From a virus, in IMG/VR virus record IMGVR_UViG_3300022074_006761, positions 1 to 40,487 of that record: a stretch of DNA of 40,487 bases, one strand, 5' to 3'. The translations under genes and the position numbers were made by a program. Shown here piece by piece: positions 26,502 to 33,975 of this stretch (positions are counted from its first letter, which is position 1; each line of letters begins with the position of its first letter). The notes under the pieces are model-generated. The model saw only the letters and a program-made list of their open reading frames with translations. It was not told the origin of the DNA and did no database searches.

Positions 26502-26786
26502 ATGATAGGAGATATATTAAACTTTGTAGAACAAATAGGAGTACCAATTACAAGTGCGTTGGCAGTTGGTTGGTTTCTGTTTATTATTATTAAATTTCTT
26601 TTAGCCCAAGTAACAGACAAGATTTCAAGTATTTCAAAATCGTTACTATCGCTCGAAAATAAAGTAGATGTAATGAACAACGATATTGTAAAGATTGATG
26701 CACAGTTTTCGTGTGCGTTTGGTTGCGAGCCAAATATAGATAGAATCGCGGCTAGCGAGGGTAAGGAAGATTGCCGAGACGATTAA
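26502..26786 (+). CDS. TM plus coiled-coil protein, possible lysis component, copy 1
   Basis: The 94-residue protein has one membrane segment near residues 15-35 (ITSALAVGWFLFIIIKFLL) followed by a heptad-like helix (about 38-70) and a Cys-containing acidic tail. This shape is shared with inner-membrane spanins and XhlA-like proteins. The next gene has the same shape. Its place after the holin-like and spanin-like frames suggests a lysis role, but it could also be a membrane accessory. Confidence 0.5.
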   Translation: MIGDILNFVEQIGVPITSALAVGWFLFIIIKFLLAQVTDKISSISKSLLSLENKVDVMNNDIVKIDAQFSCAFGCEPNIDRIAASEGKEDCRDD

Positions 26787-26789
26787 AAC

Positions 26790-26818
26790 TTGACAAAACG
26801 ACTTTAATACTTAGTATA
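26790..26818 (+). promoter_or_regulatory. Promoter upstream of second TM/coiled-coil gene
   Basis: TTGACA lies at 26790-26795 and TAGTAT/AGTATA at about 26812-26818, a spacing of 16-17 bases. The ATG at 26835 is 45 bases after the box, so the transcript would have a leader of about 10 bases, longer than at the other promoters in the window. Confidence 0.6.
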
Positions 26819-26834
26819 AGACAAATAAACAATT

Positions 26835-27113
26835 ATGAGTGGATATGAATTTCAACATTGGGCTGACCTAGTCAGCAAGTTTGGATTTTCGCTAATAGCG
26901 TTAATCGGATTAGGATTCTTTGTGTGGCACATTTGGAAATGGGTTACAACTAAAGTAAATCCTGCTCTAAGTGATGTCGGTTCTTCTTTGGGAAAGCTAA
27001 AGAAGCAAATACAATCATTAGATAATGATATGATTAGACTGAATATGAAACTAAAAATTCTTATTCAAGAGCGTCACATTACCGACAAACATAAATCCAA
27101 TGATGAAGATTAA
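26835..27113 (+). CDS. TM plus coiled-coil protein, possible lysis component, copy 2
   Basis: The 92-residue protein resembles its upstream neighbour: a short N-terminus (EFQHWADLVSKFGFS), a membrane segment near 17-35 (LIALIGLGFFVWHIWKWV), then a heptad-like coil (about 50-75: SLGKLKKQIQSLDNDMIRLN). Similarity to the previous gene lies in the order of segments more than in residue identity. It has its own promoter. An i-spanin or a holin-antagonist role is possible. Confidence 0.5.
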   Translation: MSGYEFQHWADLVSKFGFSLIALIGLGFFVWHIWKWVTTKVNPALSDVGSSLGKLKKQIQSLDNDMIRLNMKLKILIQERHITDKHKSNDED

Positions 27114-27155
27114 ATCGCTCGCCAAATAAAAAAAATCGCAAATAAGTATATATAT

Positions 27156-27452
27156 ATGGAATTATTATCAAACCCACTAACCTATATCGTAGGTGTTATC
27201 GTTGTCTTAGCTGTTTTAGAGCTTAAAAAAGGCAAGAAATGCTCACCGAACTCTAAAGAGGCAAATAAGTGTAATGCACAAAAGTCAGCACCGACTTTTA
27301 AAACAAAGCCAACCTACGCAAGTAGCACACCGAAGCAAAAAACTGCTTCTGCAACTAAGAAAACTGCAACTAAGAAAACTGCAACTAAGAAAGTAGCCAA
27401 AAAGAAAGTTGCCAAGAAAACGACTCCCAAAAAGAGTGTTAAGAAAACTTAA
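27156..27452 (+). CDS. Membrane-anchored protein with histone H1-like Lys-rich tail
   Basis: The 98-residue protein has an N-terminal membrane segment (LTYIVGVIVVLAVLEL, about 8-23), then a Cys pair and a very basic C-terminus made of TATKK and VAKK repeats like eukaryotic histone H1 and bacterial HU-tail proteins. The DNA has three 15-base units coding for part of it. Such a tail should bind DNA or polyanions near the membrane. No Shine-Dalgarno is visible; the ATG follows a TATATATAT stretch. A weak TCGCCA lies 37 bases before the ATG. Confidence 0.55.
   Translation: MELLSNPLTYIVGVIVVLAVLELKKGKKCSPNSKEANKCNAQKSAPTFKTKPTYASSTPKQKTASATKKTATKKTATKKVAKKKVAKKTTPKKSVKKT
27349..27393 (+). repeat. 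Three 15-base tandem units in the Lys-rich tail
   Basis: Units 27349-27363, 27364-27378 and 27379-27393 each read ctgcaactaagaaaa (the last ends in g). They encode the ATKKT repeat and are likely to expand or contract by slippage. Confidence 0.85.
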
Positions 27453-27469
27453 AAAAATTTAAAAAAATT

Positions 27470-27583
27470 ATGGACATTATTAGTTTTTTAGTCGTATTTT
27501 TTATTGGATATTTTGTAGGTAAGAAGTGTTGTCTTTTAAGTAAAGGTAAGGCTCTTATTAACAAGATTCTTGGTAAAAAGTAA
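27470..27583 (+). CDS. Tiny single-pass membrane protein (37 aa)
   Basis: A 37-residue frame: an N-terminal membrane segment (DIISFLVVFFIGYFVG), then KKCCLL and a Lys-rich helix. It is preceded by an A-tract element and no Shine-Dalgarno. It sits just before the terminator. Function is unknown. Confidence 0.5.
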   Translation: MDIISFLVVFFIGYFVGKKCCLLSKGKALINKILGKK

Positions 27584-27602
27584 AAAAAATGAAAATTTTT
27601 AA

Positions 27603-27625
27603 TCGTTGAAAACCAACGACTTACG
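27603..27625. repeat. Small palindromic motif of the TCGTTG/CAACGA family
   Basis: TCGTTG, a 5-base loop, CAACGA, then CTTACG. The core is the same as in the GC-cored elements at 38016 and 39072. It lies directly before a terminator hairpin. Confidence 0.6.
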
Positions 27626-27653
27626 AAGCATCACACACTTGTGGTGCTTTTTT
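27626..27653 (+). terminator. Rho-independent terminator
   Basis: A 10-bp stem (27626-27635 with 27640-27649, one G:T pair), a CACT loop and a run of T. It ends the membrane-protein block. Confidence 0.85.
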
Positions 27654-27657
27654 CTGT

Positions 27658-27686
27658 TTGACATACTCATATAAATCTATTTTATG
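27658..27686 (+). promoter_or_regulatory. Leaderless promoter of the rIIA-like gene
   Basis: TTGACA at 27658-27663, 17-base spacer, then TTTATG at 27681-27686. The ATG at 27693 is 35 bases from the start of the box, so the predicted start of transcription coincides with it. Confidence 0.65.
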
Positions 27687-27692
27687 TGAGGA

Positions 27693-29834
27693 ATGATTAT
27701 TAAATCCAAAAACCAAAACATTACCAAATCAGCAGACTTTAAAGAAAAGTCTTGTTCGATTGATGCAGAGGATATGCGATATATCGCTTCTCTTTTACGG
27801 AACAATTATTCTAATCCGTTGTTGGCTACCATTCGTGAGATTATTGCAAATGCACTTGATGTCACTAAAAGCAAAAAGGTAGACATTCAATTACCAACCC
27901 AAATTGAACCAAACTTTATAGTACGAGATTTTGGGTGTGGTTTGAGCGAGGAAGATATGCTTGGTCTTTATACTAAGTATGGCAAGTCAACCAAGCGTGA
28001 CTCTAATGAATCAATCGGTGGTTTCGGCATTGGGCGATTCGCACCTTTATCGTACACAGATTCTTTTATTGTAAGGTCTGTACATAAAGGTCACAAACAT
28101 TCCTATATTATAAGAGTGGACGAACAAGACGATACTATTGTTTCGCAGATTGAAAGTCAGCCAACTAAAGAAGCTGATGGACTCTATGTGCAAGTAGGAA
28201 TCAAAAAAAATGACATTGAAGAATTTTTTAAAATTTTTAAAAAAACTTGGTGGTATCGTAAAGATGATATTAAACTACTCAATGAAGATTGGGGCGATTT
28301 AAGATTAGGCACACCACAAGAATCCAATGATGTATTTGATTTGTATAAAGAGAATAGTTATTGGGAAGATGTCGCTCACTATGGAGGCGAACCTTATGTT
28401 CTTATGGGTGGTATTCCATACAAGGTAAACAAAGATGAAGAATGGTTTATGTTCAAGAATGGTCTTGTTTACAAAGCAGAGATTGGCGAGTTCAAGTTGC
28501 ACCATAGCCGTGAGTCTTTGGAGTACAACCCACAAGTCAAACAAGCTCTCAAGAAAGCATCAGATAAGATATTCGCCAAGCTCAATGAAGAGTTAGCTAG
28601 TCAGATGGACAAGGCTGATACTTTCTATGAAGCTAGTGAGATTATGTATAGAGCTATGGAAACTTACAGACAGAGATTCGGTACAAAGCTCAAAGTCTCT
28701 ACTGACAAGTTCAAAGATGTGAATGGTTGTTTGTTTCCTAAAGAATGGATTGCCAAAGAAACCCACATTACCACTAGAGAAAATGGTAACTTGAGTTTCT
28801 CTCATTCAAGGTATAGTTACAATGATAACGCTCCAAAAGAAGATGTAATTTATATAGTTGATGATTCTCCAAGTCCTCGCTCTCCAAAGTCAAGATGTAT
28901 GTTCTTGCACGATTGGGAGAAAGAGAATAACATAGACAGAGGATACGCTAAGATTGTCCTTATCAATTCAGAGGGTATGAAGCACGACCACATTGATGGC
29001 ACAACCGACACCGATGCCTTGTGTATTCAGCGAGTCAAAGATTGCAACCACCCAAATGTCAAACTGCTATCAGAGTGCGAGCGAATGATTGCTCCACAGA
29101 AAGCTAGGAAGAAAGGTGTTGTGAAATCTCTATCAGCTATGGATATTCTAAAGTTTGACTCTAGTATTAAACACGAGTGGGCAAATCTTGATTCCTTTTG
29201 GGGAATAGACAAAGATGTAGATTTTGATGACGATAGTAAGACATTCTATTATGTTAATTACTATGCGAACAAAATTACTTTCGAGCCTTACAGAAAACAC
29301 CTTGGTGCAAGTGGCGAATGTGAAATTAATCCTTATAATTTCATTAGAAATTATTTATCAAACATTCCTAGTTTCAAAGATAAAATTTGGGGTGTTCGTA
29401 AAAACCTAAAGAGTCGAATTGAGAAAAAGGATAATTGGATTTGTTTAGATGATGTCTATGAAGATTTGGTCAAGCAAGACGAGGGTGTTCAAAACTATGT
29501 TAAATGGCACGAAGAGAAAGAGCTTTTTGATGGCTACGACAAAACCTTGATGGAAGATATTTCTAAGTTCCCAAAAGATAACCTAAATGAAATTTTAAAA
29601 AATTTATTAAAAAATTATGATGGTTGGAGATTGAAACAATCAAAAGTTTACAATCAAGATTACAATCACGACTATGTGATGGAAAGACTCAAGCCACAGA
29701 AGTTAAGTGGCGAATCATTAGCGAGGAAGCGAGCTTTCGACAAAGCGTTTCCTATGGCAAAGTATTGCCTTGAGGGTTACATTAGTGACAAAGCAACAAG
29801 TATTTCAGATGTATTAGCGTATATCGGAGAGTAG
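27693..29834 (+). CDS. rIIA: rIIA-like GHKL ATPase
   Basis: The 713-residue protein has a Bergerat ATP fold: an N box RExxANALD (residues 48-56), a G1 box RDFGCGLS (78-85) and a G2 box GGFGIGRFA (109-117). Its length and the rIIB-like gene downstream match T4 rIIA (about 725 residues), a membrane-associated factor needed for growth on lambda-carrying hosts and thought to guard against host defences. The C-terminal half is not recognised. It has its own promoter and begins without a leader. An internal AT-rich stretch (28207-28250) has an A-tract-like motif. Confidence 0.75.
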   Translation: MIIKSKNQNITKSADFKEKSCSIDAEDMRYIASLLRNNYSNPLLATIREIIANALDVTKSKKVDIQLPTQIEPNFIVRDFGCGLSEEDMLGLYTKYGKSTKRDSNESIGGFGIGRFAPLSYTDSFIVRSVHKGHKHSYIIRVDEQDDTIVSQIESQPTKEADGLYVQVGIKKNDIEEFFKIFKKTWWYRKDDIKLLNEDWGDLRLGTPQESNDVFDLYKENSYWEDVAHYGGEPYVLMGGIPYKVNKDEEWFMFKNGLVYKAEIGEFKLHHSRESLEYNPQVKQALKKASDKIFAKLNEELASQMDKADTFYEASEIMYRAMETYRQRFGTKLKVSTDKFKDVNGCLFPKEWIAKETHITTRENGNLSFSHSRYSYNDNAPKEDVIYIVDDSPSPRSPKSRCMFLHDWEKENNIDRGYAKIVLINSEGMKHDHIDGTTDTDALCIQRVKDCNHPNVKLLSECERMIAPQKARKKGVVKSLSAMDILKFDSSIKHEWANLDSFWGIDKDVDFDDDSKTFYYVNYYANKITFEPYRKHLGASGECEINPYNFIRNYLSNIPSFKDKIWGVRKNLKSRIEKKDNWICLDDVYEDLVKQDEGVQNYVKWHEEKELFDGYDKTLMEDISKFPKDNLNEILKNLLKNYDGWRLKQSKVYNQDYNHDYVMERLKPQKLSGESLARKRAFDKAFPMAKYCLEGYISDKATSISDVLAYIGE

Positions 29835-29841
29835 TAATCAT

Positions 29842-29883
29842 AGTCGGCTAGGGGTGTGGTAGTTCCTAGCCGACTTAACTTTT
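29842..29883 (+). terminator. Rho-independent terminator
   Basis: An 11-bp perfect stem AGTCGGCTAGG / CCTAGCCGACT (29842-29852 and 29865-29875), a 12-base loop, then TAACTTTT. It ends the rIIA-like gene and may allow read-through to the next one. The stem shares AGTCGG with the terminator at 37833. Confidence 0.8.
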
Positions 29884-29897
29884 AAACATTATTTATT

Positions 29898-30659
29898 ATG
29901 CAATTAGATTTTTTATCCTATACGGAAACAAAACCCAACGAACAACTATCATTTTTAGATGAAAAGAATAGAATCCATATTAAGAAACATAACAAGGAAG
30001 ATGTCGAAAAATTCTTCGCTTCAATTACAGAAGATGAGATTATTGACCATAGTGTTGTATGGGAGCGACTCAAACCCACAAATGATGTTGATGTATTTCA
30101 GAGGTGGTTGTTTGCCTTTTGTTCAGTCCATACCTCCTACGAGTCCAATATGCGAGGTTATCTTGCGATTAAGGACTTTACAGAATGGTTCAACAAAGAT
30201 GATGTCCTATTTGACAAACTTAAAGGTAGTGGTGTTGGATTATACAACAACCGAACCAAGTTCATTAGTGAGTTCGCCCAAAAATATTGGCAGAACCCAA
30301 ATTTATTTAAATTTAAAAAAAATCAGAAGTGGGCAGAATTCAGAGATAGTCTTGTCAAAGACATTTTAGGATTAGGTTTGGCAAAAGTATCTTTCGCTTT
30401 AGAGATGATATACACTTTTGATTGTGGAGTATTTTGTTGCGACACACATTTATTCCAAGCGTATGGTTATGACCAACAACTGCACCTTAACAAGTATCGT
30501 GAGTTGGAAAACCATTGGATAGAATTTTCTTCAATGTATAATGTTCCTAGTGCAATCGCTAGAGCAATATATTGGAACAGAAAAAAAGGCGAGAATGATT
30601 GTTCTTATTGGGCTGATGTCCTTGACAATGACAAGAATTCTTTTAGTATAGAAGTATAA
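29898..30659 (+). CDS. HhH-GPD-like DNA glycosylase-related protein
   Basis: The 253-residue protein has a segment around residues 151-185 reading ILGLGLAKVSFALEMI...FCCDTHLFQAYG. This resembles the helix-hairpin-helix (GxGxxK) and the following Asp-bearing DxH motif of HhH-GPD base-excision glycosylases, though the HhH spacing is one residue longer than usual. The first 140 residues are not recognised. Related proteins occur in marine phages without defined function. It lies between rIIA-like and rIIB-like genes. It might remove damaged or modified bases; the catalytic Lys is not certain. Confidence 0.45.
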   Translation: MQLDFLSYTETKPNEQLSFLDEKNRIHIKKHNKEDVEKFFASITEDEIIDHSVVWERLKPTNDVDVFQRWLFAFCSVHTSYESNMRGYLAIKDFTEWFNKDDVLFDKLKGSGVGLYNNRTKFISEFAQKYWQNPNLFKFKKNQKWAEFRDSLVKDILGLGLAKVSFALEMIYTFDCGVFCCDTHLFQAYGYDQQLHLNKYRELENHWIEFSSMYNVPSAIARAIYWNRKKGENDCSYWADVLDNDKNSFSIEV

Positions 30660-30688
30660 ATTATTAACGATTAACATTAGAAAAAAAA

Positions 30689-31549
30689 ATGGCAAATTAT
30701 CCATATATAGTATCGGAGTCAACTGCGACTCTTTTGTATGAGGGAAAACCCTACACACTCGAATCCTCACACCCAAACTTTACACCTTTCAAAAAGGCAT
30801 TAATGAGTGGGGATTTTGAAACTGCGATAGATTATCTAGACATCAAAAAACAAGTCGAAGCATTTGCTGACGGAGATTTGATAGTCGATAAAGGTGCAGT
30901 TTATTATCACGGACAGAGGTTACACGGAAAAGTTATCGACAAGTTATTAGACTTGCTTGGTAGTGGATTAAATGTTGGCTCTGCTTTCGTTAAGTTCGTA
31001 AAGAACCTTTTAGACAACCCAAGTCGCAATTCTGTTGAAGAGTTGTATGACTTTTTATCTTACAAACAATTACCGATTGATGATGACGGATATGTTATCG
31101 GATATAAAGGAGTTTGCTCTGATGGTTGGTCACAAAGTGGCAACACTCAAACTATCGTTTTACAAGGTCAAACGAATGAGCGTGGTCAAATCAAAAATGT
31201 TGTTGGGTCAACTATTGAGGTAGCTAGAAATTGTGTTGATGACAATCGTGAAAATGGTTGCTCTCACGGATTGCACATTGGTTCGTTTGATTATGCAAAC
31301 GATTGGGCAAGCAATGGTAAGTTGTTACTTGTTCGCTTCAACCCAAGAGATGCAGTAAGCGTGCCTAGCGATTGCTCTTGTCAGAAGTTGCGAGTGTGCA
31401 AGTATGAGATTCTTGAGGAAGTCGCAAGAGACGAATCAGAAATTAAAGCACCTTATTATAGTGTTTATACAGATGGCGAGCATCGAGATGATGACGAAAA
31501 CGATTATGACTACCACGATAATGATGAAGAAGATTATGAAGAAGAATAA
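30689..31549 (+). CDS. rIIB: rIIB-like protein
   Basis: The 286-residue protein has the rIIB C-terminal signature: a YDFLSYKQLPIDDDGYVIGYKGV segment (about 115-137), then VARNCVDDNRENGCSHGLHIGSFDYANDW (about 178-206), LLVRFNPRDAVSVPSDC and CKYEILEEV. T4 rIIB has about 312 residues and acts with rIIA. The N-terminus has an extra basic region. The C-terminal 35 residues are very acidic (D/E/Y). An A-rich stretch before the ATG has no Shine-Dalgarno. Confidence 0.75.
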   Translation: MANYPYIVSESTATLLYEGKPYTLESSHPNFTPFKKALMSGDFETAIDYLDIKKQVEAFADGDLIVDKGAVYYHGQRLHGKVIDKLLDLLGSGLNVGSAFVKFVKNLLDNPSRNSVEELYDFLSYKQLPIDDDGYVIGYKGVCSDGWSQSGNTQTIVLQGQTNERGQIKNVVGSTIEVARNCVDDNRENGCSHGLHIGSFDYANDWASNGKLLLVRFNPRDAVSVPSDCSCQKLRVCKYEILEEVARDESEIKAPYYSVYTDGEHRDDDENDYDYHDNDEEDYEEE

Positions 31550-31613
31550 AATTGATATTTTGCTATTTCCTTATGGTCTTTACAATTTATCTTTTTTGGA
31601 AGTGTAGAGAAGT

Positions 31614-31811
31614 ATGATATTTGAGTATAAAGTTAAAGACGAATATGATAAAGACATTTACGAGGGCAAAAAAGCCTTTAGTAAAAGTAGCGAGGTAGAT
31701 GAGCGTAAATGCTTGGATACCTTTGAGGACATTCATTCAGTAGTGTTCGGAACAGATTTTTCGGATAAGAGTATAGAGATTGAAGATGCAATCGAACTTA
31801 CCGAACATTAG
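31614..31811 (+). CDS. Small acidic protein of unknown function
   Basis: 65 residues, rich in Lys, Asp and Glu, with no membrane segment. Its 64-base upstream gap follows the acidic end of the rIIB-like gene. AGAGAAG before the ATG might be a weak Shine-Dalgarno. No family is recognised. Confidence 0.5.
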   Translation: MIFEYKVKDEYDKDIYEGKKAFSKSSEVDERKCLDTFEDIHSVVFGTDFSDKSIEIEDAIELTEH

Positions 31812-31820
31812 TTTTACTTT

Positions 31821-31846
31821 TGGTGGCTTGTCGATTCAAGCCACCA
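31821..31846. other. Perfect 10-bp hairpin without a T-run
   Basis: TGGTGGCTTG (31821-31830) and CAAGCCACCA (31837-31846) pair exactly over a TCGATT loop. No T-run follows on either strand, so a terminator is unlikely; an RNA-processing or stability element is possible. Confidence 0.6.
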
Positions 31847-31887
31847 ATAAAACAACCCAAACTAAAATTTTAAAAAATTTAAAAAAA

Positions 31888-32106
31888 ATGCAAAATGCAA
31901 ATTATATCGTAAGAGATGCAAAAACTCACAAGGTTGCCAACTTTTACTCAACTAAATTATCACGAGCTTCTCACTTTGCTCACGAATGTAAGCGAGAGAT
32001 GAAAGCGTTAAGTGGTAGAGAACACCAAGTGCTTGTCAAAATTGAGGGTCAAGATATTTTATTAACAGAGGAGGAATACAATGGATTGGCTGACACAGAA
32101 AATTAA
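31888..32106 (+). CDS. Small phage protein of unknown function
   Basis: From ATG 31888 the product has 72 residues: YIVRDAKTHKVANFYSTKLSRASHFAHECKREM, then a LVKIEGQDILLTEEEYNGL end. An in-frame start 108 bases up would add 36 residues through an A-tract, so the lower one is preferred. The ATG follows an AT-tract (31865-31887). It overlaps the next start by 26 bases. Confidence 0.55.
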   Translation: MQNANYIVRDAKTHKVANFYSTKLSRASHFAHECKREMKALSGREHQVLVKIEGQDILLTEEEYNGLADTEN

Positions 32107-32296
32107 AGAAACAGAAAAGTGGTTGAGTCAAAACCAACGACAAGCGTCTTTACCTACAATGGAGATTGAAGATGCTTTACATAAACAAGAGGTATCTCAC
32201 AAAAGAGAAATTTTAAGTCTGTTACATCAATTCAGACACCACCCATTATCTACTAACCAAAAACCAAAGGAGAAAATTGAACAAAAACATTTCTAG
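32081..32296 (+). CDS. Small charged helical protein
   Basis: 71 residues with heptad-like charge patterns (WLTQKIKETEKWLSQNQRQ) and no membrane segment. It has the clearest Shine-Dalgarno in the window, AGAGGAGG at 32067-32074, 6 bases before the ATG. It overlaps the upstream gene by 26 bases and the next by 20. Function unknown. Confidence 0.55.
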   Translation: MDWLTQKIKETEKWLSQNQRQASLPTMEIEDALHKQEVSHKREILSLLHQFRHHPLSTNQKPKEKIEQKHF

Positions 32297-32453
32297 TGTT
32301 GACAAGTCTGTCGAAAACGAGTCTTATGGAAAAAACCAAAACGACTTTCTAAATTGGCTTCAAGCAAAACTTGAAGAAGAAACTAAAAAAGAATCATACA
32401 AAAATTACTACAAAGATGAGCGTACAAAATCAAGACGGATACCTCGAAGATGA
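32277..32453 (+). CDS. Small protein from a TTG start (58 aa)
   Basis: TTG at 32277 follows AGGAG at 32268-32272 with 4 bases between. The frame runs 58 codons with a NWLQAKLEEETKKESYKNYY helical region and a basic C-terminus. No ATG is available in frame. It overlaps both neighbours (20 bases before, 38 after). Confidence 0.45.
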   Translation: MNKNISSVDKSVENESYGKNQNDFLNWLQAKLEEETKKESYKNYYKDERTKSRRIPRR

Positions 32454-32709
32454 GGGCGACAATGAAGCACCAATCGAGTTGCTAGAATACCTAGCAGAAG
32501 ATTGTTTAAAATTAGACGGACTCAACGATGCAATCGTTGGAGTAACATCATTAGGTTATCTAGTTTACGACTACGAGAAAATCATAGAAGTATTTATGAA
32601 ACAAGGAATGGAAAATGACGAAGCCATTGAGTTCTTTGATTATAATGTTCTAGGTCTTGAGGGTAATGGTAATTGGGTTATAATGAAAAACAGAGATTAT
32701 TATGTATAA
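32416..32709 (+). CDS. Small acidic phage protein
   Basis: From ATG 32416 the product has 97 residues: NEAPIELLEYLAEDCLKLDGLNDAIVGVTSLGYLVYDYEKIIEVF, then a DEAIEFFDYNVLGLEG segment. The 15 residues from an earlier start at 32371 overlap the upstream gene fully and look unlikely. The whole chain is typical of conserved small proteins in marine myoviruses. Function is unknown. It overlaps the transglycosylase by 8 bases. Confidence 0.6.
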   Translation: MSVQNQDGYLEDEGDNEAPIELLEYLAEDCLKLDGLNDAIVGVTSLGYLVYDYEKIIEVFMKQGMENDEAIEFFDYNVLGLEGNGNWVIMKNRDYYV

Positions 32710-33160
32710 GTTAGAAAAAATCGTACAAATTATTGTCCTTATCGCATTTATTTTAGTGCTTGTTAGGGCTTGCACATCACAATTATTCGGTAGCGTTGAT
32801 GTCATTGATGTTATCGAAGCTATTGAGATTGTCGAATCAAATCAAAATCCTTATGCTATAAACATAGGGGAAAATGCTAAAGGTTCGTTACAGATTCGAC
32901 CAATTATGATTGCTGACTATAACAGAATTACAAATCAAGATTTACCACACGACATTGCATACAATCGTGGTATGGCTTGGATTATAGCATCAGAAATCTT
33001 TTCCTATTATATGCAGTTCATTGATGAGCCAACTGCTGAACATTTGGCTTTCATTTGGAATGGTGGTGGCTCTGCTTGGAAACGAGTGGATAATCCAAAG
33101 AATGATAAAAAGCAAAAAAACCTTGACAGATATTGGGAAAAGGTCAAACTACACCTATGA
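32702..33160 (+). CDS. Membrane-anchored lytic transglycosylase-like protein (possible SAR endolysin)
   Basis: The 152-residue protein has an N-terminal hydrophobic segment (about 7-23: KIVQIIVLIAFILVLVRAC) followed by a lysozyme-like domain: AIEIVESNQNPYAIN (about 41-55; Glu of the E-S pair as catalytic candidate), GSLQIRP (about 61-67) and a C-terminal AFIWNGGGSAWKR. This matches soluble lytic transglycosylases, with a membrane anchor in front. The anchor may be a releasable SAR segment, used by endolysins that reach the periplasm without a holin. It is far from the holin-like gene. Confidence 0.65.
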   Translation: MYKLEKIVQIIVLIAFILVLVRACTSQLFGSVDVIDVIEAIEIVESNQNPYAINIGENAKGSLQIRPIMIADYNRITNQDLPHDIAYNRGMAWIIASEIFSYYMQFIDEPTAEHLAFIWNGGGSAWKRVDNPKNDKKQKNLDRYWEKVKLHL

Positions 33161-33675
33161 ATATATTTTGTATAGACCAAGACCCAATCCAATCAGCTAA
33201 GTGGTTGTGCGACCAACATTGTAACAAGATGGTGCTAGAATCAGCACAGATGGTTGCCAACTGCTTCACATTGGAGACACTTGAGTCAGCACCCAAGACA
33301 CAAAAGGGTACTGCTCGCAAGCATTCCTACTACAAGCACCCTTGCTCTATATGGGCAAGGGAGACCTTTGGGAATATGAGATGGCTTCTCGAACACTCTC
33401 TCGCTATGGAAGTCGAGAGGTTAGACAGAGGATTCAAACCACATTTCTCAGCAGAGTTCTTGCATTGGGCTTTCGACCACCCCTTTCGTGCCGACAACTT
33501 GGCAGACGAGAGTATAGAGCAGACAACCTTTGCAATCGCCATCAGCGACCATATGACTTGCAGACAAGACCCAACATTCGATTCCGTTGACGAAGTTGGC
33601 AAGTATCGCTTGTATTACAAACACGACAAACCATTTGCCACTTGGAAGAAAAACAAACCAAGTTGGATAATTTAA
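33157..33675 (+). CDS. Conserved phage protein (pyrimidine-dimer-glycosylase-like annotation)
   Basis: From ATG 33157 the product has 172 residues: FCIDQDPIQSAKWLCDQHCNKMVLESAQM at the N-terminus, SYYKHPCSIWARETFGNMRWLLEHS, then YRLYYKHDKPFATW near the end. This order matches a protein I recall as common in vibrio- and cyanophages and often named after pyrimidine-dimer DNA glycosylase, although its activity is unproven. A start at 33133 is inside the previous gene. Its sampled base composition (about 45% GC) exceeds the neighbours. A stop codon lies inside an A-tract. Confidence 0.6.
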   Translation: MNIFCIDQDPIQSAKWLCDQHCNKMVLESAQMVANCFTLETLESAPKTQKGTARKHSYYKHPCSIWARETFGNMRWLLEHSLAMEVERLDRGFKPHFSAEFLHWAFDHPFRADNLADESIEQTTFAIAISDHMTCRQDPTFDSVDEVGKYRLYYKHDKPFATWKKNKPSWII

Positions 33676-33693
33676 AAAAATTTAAAAAAATTT
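33670..33693 (+). repeat. Phased A-tract element (one of several)
   Basis: A 10-base unit (ATTTAAAAAA) repeats in line across the junction of two genes, giving the stop codon of the first and the leader of the second. Similar copies lie at 27451-27468, 31865-31887, 34748-34772, 36138-36172, 36517-36552 and 38104-38128. Confidence 0.7.
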
Positions 33694-33975
33694 ATGAGTA
33701 TAGAAATTACAAAATCAGCAGAAGAAACTTACAGACGAGTATTGCACTCGCTAAATGTTAAGTACAAAGGTCAAGAAATTCTCATTGTTATTGATGATGA
33801 TGACAATGGTGGTAGTTTGAGCTTTTATGACACACAACGAAACGAATTATCTGATTCGGCAGTCGTTGATGTTTTGCAAGAGTGTTTCTCAGAGAATCGT
33901 GAACCAAGCGAATTGACTGAGGGTACAAAGTTCGTTTATAACGAAGAAGATGGATATTGGGAGGAAGCAAACTAA
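33694..33975 (+). CDS. Small phage protein, paralogue of 34300
   Basis: 93 residues. The opening EITKSAEETYRR and the ILIVIDDDDNG..LSFYD..RNELS segment align with the gene at 34300, sharing ITxxxxxTYxR, IVIxxDxN, F..YD....NELS and V..L spacing. Function unknown. It follows an A-tract with no Shine-Dalgarno. Confidence 0.55.
   Translation: MSIEITKSAEETYRRVLHSLNVKYKGQEILIVIDDDDNGGSLSFYDTQRNELSDSAVVDVLQECFSENREPSELTEGTKFVYNEEDGYWEEAN

Noticed and set aside
31404-31607. 67-codon + strand frame at the end of the rIIB-like gene
   Set aside because: Overlaps the acidic tail of rIIB in another frame and has a low-complexity Met/Thr/Lys product.
33123-33157. Another TTGACA 34 bases before an ATG
   Set aside because: The box lies in the coding end of the previous gene and no -10 is visible at the right distance, so it was not counted with the leaderless promoters.
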